From positions 1 through 64,000 of the IMG/VR virus record IMGVR_UViG_3300007734_000760: 64,000 nt of DNA; one strand, written 5' to 3'. Each line of letters opens with the position of its first letter. The first letter of the stretch is position 1. Origin of the DNA: a virus. Position numbers and translations under genes: made by a program. This document shows, piece by piece, positions 60,819 to 64,000 of this stretch. The notes beneath the pieces were generated by a model. It saw only the letters and a program-made list of their open reading frames with translations, ran no database searches and was not told the DNA's origin.

Positions 60819-61115
60819 TTATGAATTTAAATTGTTAAAACTACTTTTAATGTTTTCTATATTAACAGGTATTCTAAGTTGAATACCTTCAGGTATAATT
60901 AATGAATTTTGAGGTAATGAAGCGTTTGCAATAGATATAACCCACCACATACTTTCATCTTGATAGTATTGTCCTGCTAAAACATCAAATCTATCTCCTT
61001 GAACTGTTGTAACATACATATCATTTTCATCTAAAGGAATTTCAGGATATTTAACTGTTCTATAAACCGGTTTTTGATTTATTTTAATTGTAGGTATATT
61101 TTGATAGCGATTCAT
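60819..61115 (-). CDS. LysM baseplate protein (gp53-like), 98 aa
   Basis: YVTTVQGDRFDVLAGQYY and WWVISIANA followed by IPEGIQLRIP are the two ends of a LysM-like domain, as in T4 gp53 baseplate wedge proteins. It probably contacts peptidoglycan or hub parts. It is packed between two large tail genes. Confidence 0.75.
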   Translation of the reverse strand: MNRYQNIPTIKINQKPVYRTVKYPEIPLDENDMYVTTVQGDRFDVLAGQYYQDESMWWVISIANASLPQNSLIIPEGIQLRIPVNIENIKSSFNNLNS

Positions 61116-61122
61116 TTATAAA

Positions 61123-63705
61123 TTATTTTCCAAATTTTCGAAATATTAAATTATTGTTTTGTCTTTGATCATCTTTAGTTATATCAGCAGTAAAAGGATC
61201 TTTATTTCTTTCCTGTTTAGGGATAACTCCTTTTCTTTCTAAATCACGTGTTATAGCATCAATTAATTGTTGTTTTCCTGCTACTTGTGAAGTAGTAGTA
61301 TCAGATATTATTTTTTTAGATGTAGGCTTAGAATCTGTTTTAGGCTTAGGAGTAGGATTAGGCTTAGGCTTAGGTTTAGGAGTAGGTGGAGTAGGTGGAG
61401 TAGGTGGAGTAGGAGCAGTCTTAGGCTCTCCACAATTTAATATATAAGGTGTAGCTCCTAAATTTTTCCAATCTGCTTTTTTAACAGCAAATTTATGAAT
61501 TGGAGTAAAGCTAAATCCACTTACTTTTATTACATGAGCTAGTTGAGGATTTATATCTGTATAACCATCATATCCAGCCATTTTAGTCATTTTTCCATCT
61601 TCATCAATTCCTATTTCCCAAGTTGTATCTTCACCCATTTCAACAGTTAAACCAGTTATAAATCCAGGTTGATCACATATGTATCCTCCAATAGTTAAAG
61701 TAACTAAAGGACCTCTCATTAAACCTGCTCTACTATAGTCTGGAGCCATTTGTGATATTAAATAATTTAATTTTTTATACATAGGTATTAACTCTACTCT
61801 TGATTGAGCAGCTAATGTGAACGATAATGAAATTTTTCTATCAAATCCATCGTAAGTGTAAAAGTTTTCGCCTCTTCCAACATATTTTTGAGGATTCCAA
61901 TTTGCGCTATAATTATCACTAATTGATCCTAAAAATGCTCTAAAATGCATGTATATTTCTTCACTTGGATTATTATTACTAATAGAAGTAATTCTAAAAT
62001 TTACTAAATCATTTTGTTTTTTTAATATATCTGAAAAATCTTTATCTTCACTACTATATAATTTTTGTGTTGTTATTTTATCATATGATGTAAAAGAAGC
62101 TGCTCCTGTATTTCCGTCAAGTTTAACTCTACCTTTAGTAAATTTATAAAGATGTTTATCATAAGGATTGCCTGAATCTCCTACTCCAATTCTTTTTTCT
62201 ATTCTATTTATTTCATAATCATTACAATATGGAATAATATTATTAAATTCCTTTATACCTAATAATTGAGTATAGTCTTCAGGATTAGATATATTATTAT
62301 CTAATTCTACTCGAAATCGTATATTAGCTCTAAAGTCTATCATTAGATTAGGATTATATCTATATAACTCCTCTAATTTTATTTTATCAATATCTGTTTG
62401 TCGGTATGTAAAAGTATTACGTGGTTCATCTACATCACTTAATGTTCCTACTTCTATTTCATCCATTTTGCGTGGTTGATAATTTGAGTTTGGATCATTT
62501 ACATTTTTTCTATCTACTCCATCTGTTACAAATTGAATTGCTAAATAATCATTAGGATATGATAAGTGATTATATTCGTACATATTACTAGCACCTGGTT
62601 TTAAACCATATGTATTTAAATTTTCAACAGAATCTTTTAAAGATATAGGAGATGTTACAGAAAATGGTAATTTATATGTTTGTGTTAATAATTGTTTATT
62701 TCTAAATCCTACACCAGAATCAGTCATTAATCCTACATTTTTTTTAGAATAATCATAATGAACAGTCATATGTTTTTCTTCATATTTAGCATTATTTGAT
62801 AATATATTACGTGGGAATAACTCAATTGCATCTAAATCATTTAATATATTTGATACTCCTATAGGAGGATGAGGATATTGCTTTAATGAAGAATTTGTTG
62901 AATTATCTTTATAACGAGAATCTATTGTAGAATTATTGTAATTACTAGTATAAAAATTTGTAGAATTTGTATTATATTTAAAAAAAGTACCATTAACACC
63001 TGTTCGTAAAACATCTCCAGTTGCTCTATCTGTAGCAAATCTAATGCGAGTAAAGCCTATACCTAAAACAGATCCTGGGCCTCCTCCATATTTATAAACA
63101 TTTTCTCTTCCTCCAAATACTCCTAGTTCTTTTTTATACTTTTCATCATATATTCGTATTAATCTATTGTCAGTATTAGGTTTATTTAAAGATATATTAA
63201 TTATGTTAGCGTAAGATGTACCAGGATTAATCTTTTTAAGTATATTAGGATGTAAAGCATCTTGATAAGTAGGTAATGAAAGAAATGAGTTAGGAATTGG
63301 ATTTAAACCTTGTTTGTTTAAATGAGTTCCAAGAAATCCAAGACCTGCTTGACCTAAAGTAGACAATGGAGTGTAAATACCCCCATTAAGTAACAATCCA
63401 CTAGCTTGTGTTTGTACTGCTATTCTAGATAATACTAGTTGTTTAGCAATAAATAAAAGACCGTTTGGTGATTTTGTGTCTGTAAAGTATTTCCCTAACC
63501 TGATTACATCATTAACTGCTGCTAATGGTGCTCCAGGTATTCCGCCTCTTATTAAAAAATCAGTACTTAAAAATCCTAAATTAGGTAATTTAATGTTAAT
63601 AGGAGTCTCAATGTATGGTTGATTACTTGATCCTCCTTCTGCTCTATCATGACCAAATTTTAGATTTTTAAGATTAGTACTGTTAAGTAGATCTATTAAA
63701 GCCAT
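61123..63705 (-). CDS. Large baseplate/tail protein, 860 aa
   Basis: A beta-rich structural protein (GGRENVYKYGGGPGSVLG, VTLTIGGYICDQPG, VEMGEDTTWEIGIDEDGKM) with a proline/lysine-rich linker near residue 780 (PTPPTPPTPKPKPKP) and a charged end. The segment around FITGLTVEMGED resembles baseplate proteins that dock on the tail tube. Exact role unknown; operon position suggests baseplate. Confidence 0.65.
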   Translation of the reverse strand: MALIDLLNSTNLKNLKFGHDRAEGGSSNQPYIETPINIKLPNLGFLSTDFLIRGGIPGAPLAAVNDVIRLGKYFTDTKSPNGLLFIAKQLVLSRIAVQTQASGLLLNGGIYTPLSTLGQAGLGFLGTHLNKQGLNPIPNSFLSLPTYQDALHPNILKKINPGTSYANIINISLNKPNTDNRLIRIYDEKYKKELGVFGGRENVYKYGGGPGSVLGIGFTRIRFATDRATGDVLRTGVNGTFFKYNTNSTNFYTSNYNNSTIDSRYKDNSTNSSLKQYPHPPIGVSNILNDLDAIELFPRNILSNNAKYEEKHMTVHYDYSKKNVGLMTDSGVGFRNKQLLTQTYKLPFSVTSPISLKDSVENLNTYGLKPGASNMYEYNHLSYPNDYLAIQFVTDGVDRKNVNDPNSNYQPRKMDEIEVGTLSDVDEPRNTFTYRQTDIDKIKLEELYRYNPNLMIDFRANIRFRVELDNNISNPEDYTQLLGIKEFNNIIPYCNDYEINRIEKRIGVGDSGNPYDKHLYKFTKGRVKLDGNTGAASFTSYDKITTQKLYSSEDKDFSDILKKQNDLVNFRITSISNNNPSEEIYMHFRAFLGSISDNYSANWNPQKYVGRGENFYTYDGFDRKISLSFTLAAQSRVELIPMYKKLNYLISQMAPDYSRAGLMRGPLVTLTIGGYICDQPGFITGLTVEMGEDTTWEIGIDEDGKMTKMAGYDGYTDINPQLAHVIKVSGFSFTPIHKFAVKKADWKNLGATPYILNCGEPKTAPTPPTPPTPPTPKPKPKPNPTPKPKTDSKPTSKKIISDTTTSQVAGKQQLIDAITRDLERKGVIPKQERNKDPFTADITKDDQRQNNNLIFRKFGK

Positions 63706-63708
63706 TCA

Positions 63709-63981
63709 TTAAGTTGGCAAGTTATTAAGATATTCAGTTGGTGTAGCACCATTTAAATCTAATAATGAGGGTTGAGGTAACACATTAACTGCTCCATCGT
63801 TATATTGTTGATATTGAGAGTTAACTGTACCTACTCCATTTCCGTTTAATGAATATCCTGGTAAGTTACCAGCAGCATGCATTTTTGATGCTTGTGTTGC
63901 TAAAGGATTAATAGCTATTGGTCCTCCGTTTGCTACAGATAATATTGAACCAGCAAGTTGTAATTTTGTTAGTAAGCCCAT
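63709..63981 (-). CDS. Small tail structural protein, 90 aa
   Basis: Gly/Asn-rich (NGGPIAINPLATQASKMHAAG), with no charged core, typical of small virion proteins. It starts the tail operon in this window, four bases before the 860-residue protein, and further tail genes likely lie beyond the edge. Confidence 0.6.
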   Translation of the reverse strand: MGLLTKLQLAGSILSVANGGPIAINPLATQASKMHAAGNLPGYSLNGNGVGTVNSQYQQYNDGAVNVLPQPSLLDLNGATPTEYLNNLPT

Positions 63982-64000
63982 GTTGTTTGTTGTTTAAATT

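Overview
The window is a 64 kb piece of a large tailed-phage genome, strongly AT-rich and densely packed. Essentially every gene I can support lies on the minus strand, so the region is one unidirectional block. No gene-free stretch exceeds about 150 bases. Both ends are cut: a metallophosphoesterase runs off base 1, and tail genes continue towards base 64000. The host is probably a member of the Bacteroidota. Start codons lack Shine-Dalgarno sequences and are preceded by A-rich leaders, and a repeated TTTGGCTT-16 bp-TATATTTAA promoter resembles the -33/-7 type of that phylum. The replication genes are T4-like. I infer a myovirus-like phage from a marine or freshwater flavobacterial setting, without naming a relative.

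Layout, read right to left as transcribed. 63981-57185: baseplate and tail genes, including a hub fused to an amidase, closed by hairpins and a terminator. 57051-53081: a short family-A DNA polymerase-like protein, HNH endonuclease, kinase-like protein and gp32-like ssDNA-binding protein. 53061-45809: UvsX/RecA, 5'-nuclease, HNH homing endonuclease, DnaB-type helicase, and class I ribonucleotide reductase (NrdB, NrdA). 44760-39968: DpdA-like transglycosylase, QueC, thioredoxin, QueD, QueE and FolE, a pathway for 7-deazaguanine in DNA. 39964-37817: very small membrane, lipoprotein and coiled-coil proteins. 37814-28597: MazG-like pyrophosphatase, family-B polymerase, sliding clamp, GroES, GroEL, clamp loader (gp44/gp62-like), Nmad1-like protein and Fe-S RecB nuclease.

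28359-13932 is a 14 kb carbohydrate cassette: several glycosyltransferases, four methyltransferases, two PhyH oxygenases, a NeuD/PglD-type acyltransferase, a WbqC-like protein, a DegT-like protein and a GH43-like propeller, interrupted by a GIY-YIG endonuclease. 13891-9370 holds small accessory genes, including a TraR-type zinc finger, an HTH-HNH protein and an AT-hook protein. 9349-3916 is the lysis and adhesin end: lipoprotein, membrane GAF-domain protein, two holin-like proteins, GH19 endolysin, secreted NUC1 nuclease and a repeat-rich fibre protein. 3908-1 is a set of small regulatory and unknown genes.

Together the genes describe a phage that carries most of its own replisome and nucleotide supply, probably replaces guanine with a 7-deazaguanine to evade nucleases, brings its own chaperonin, and builds or remodels a glycan. 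Fourteen near-identical promoters with an invariant 16 bp spacer precede replication, nucleotide and accessory genes. A second AT-rich element (plus strand TTATAAATATTAA) sits at starts of fibre, lysis, endonuclease and orphan genes and may mark another expression class.
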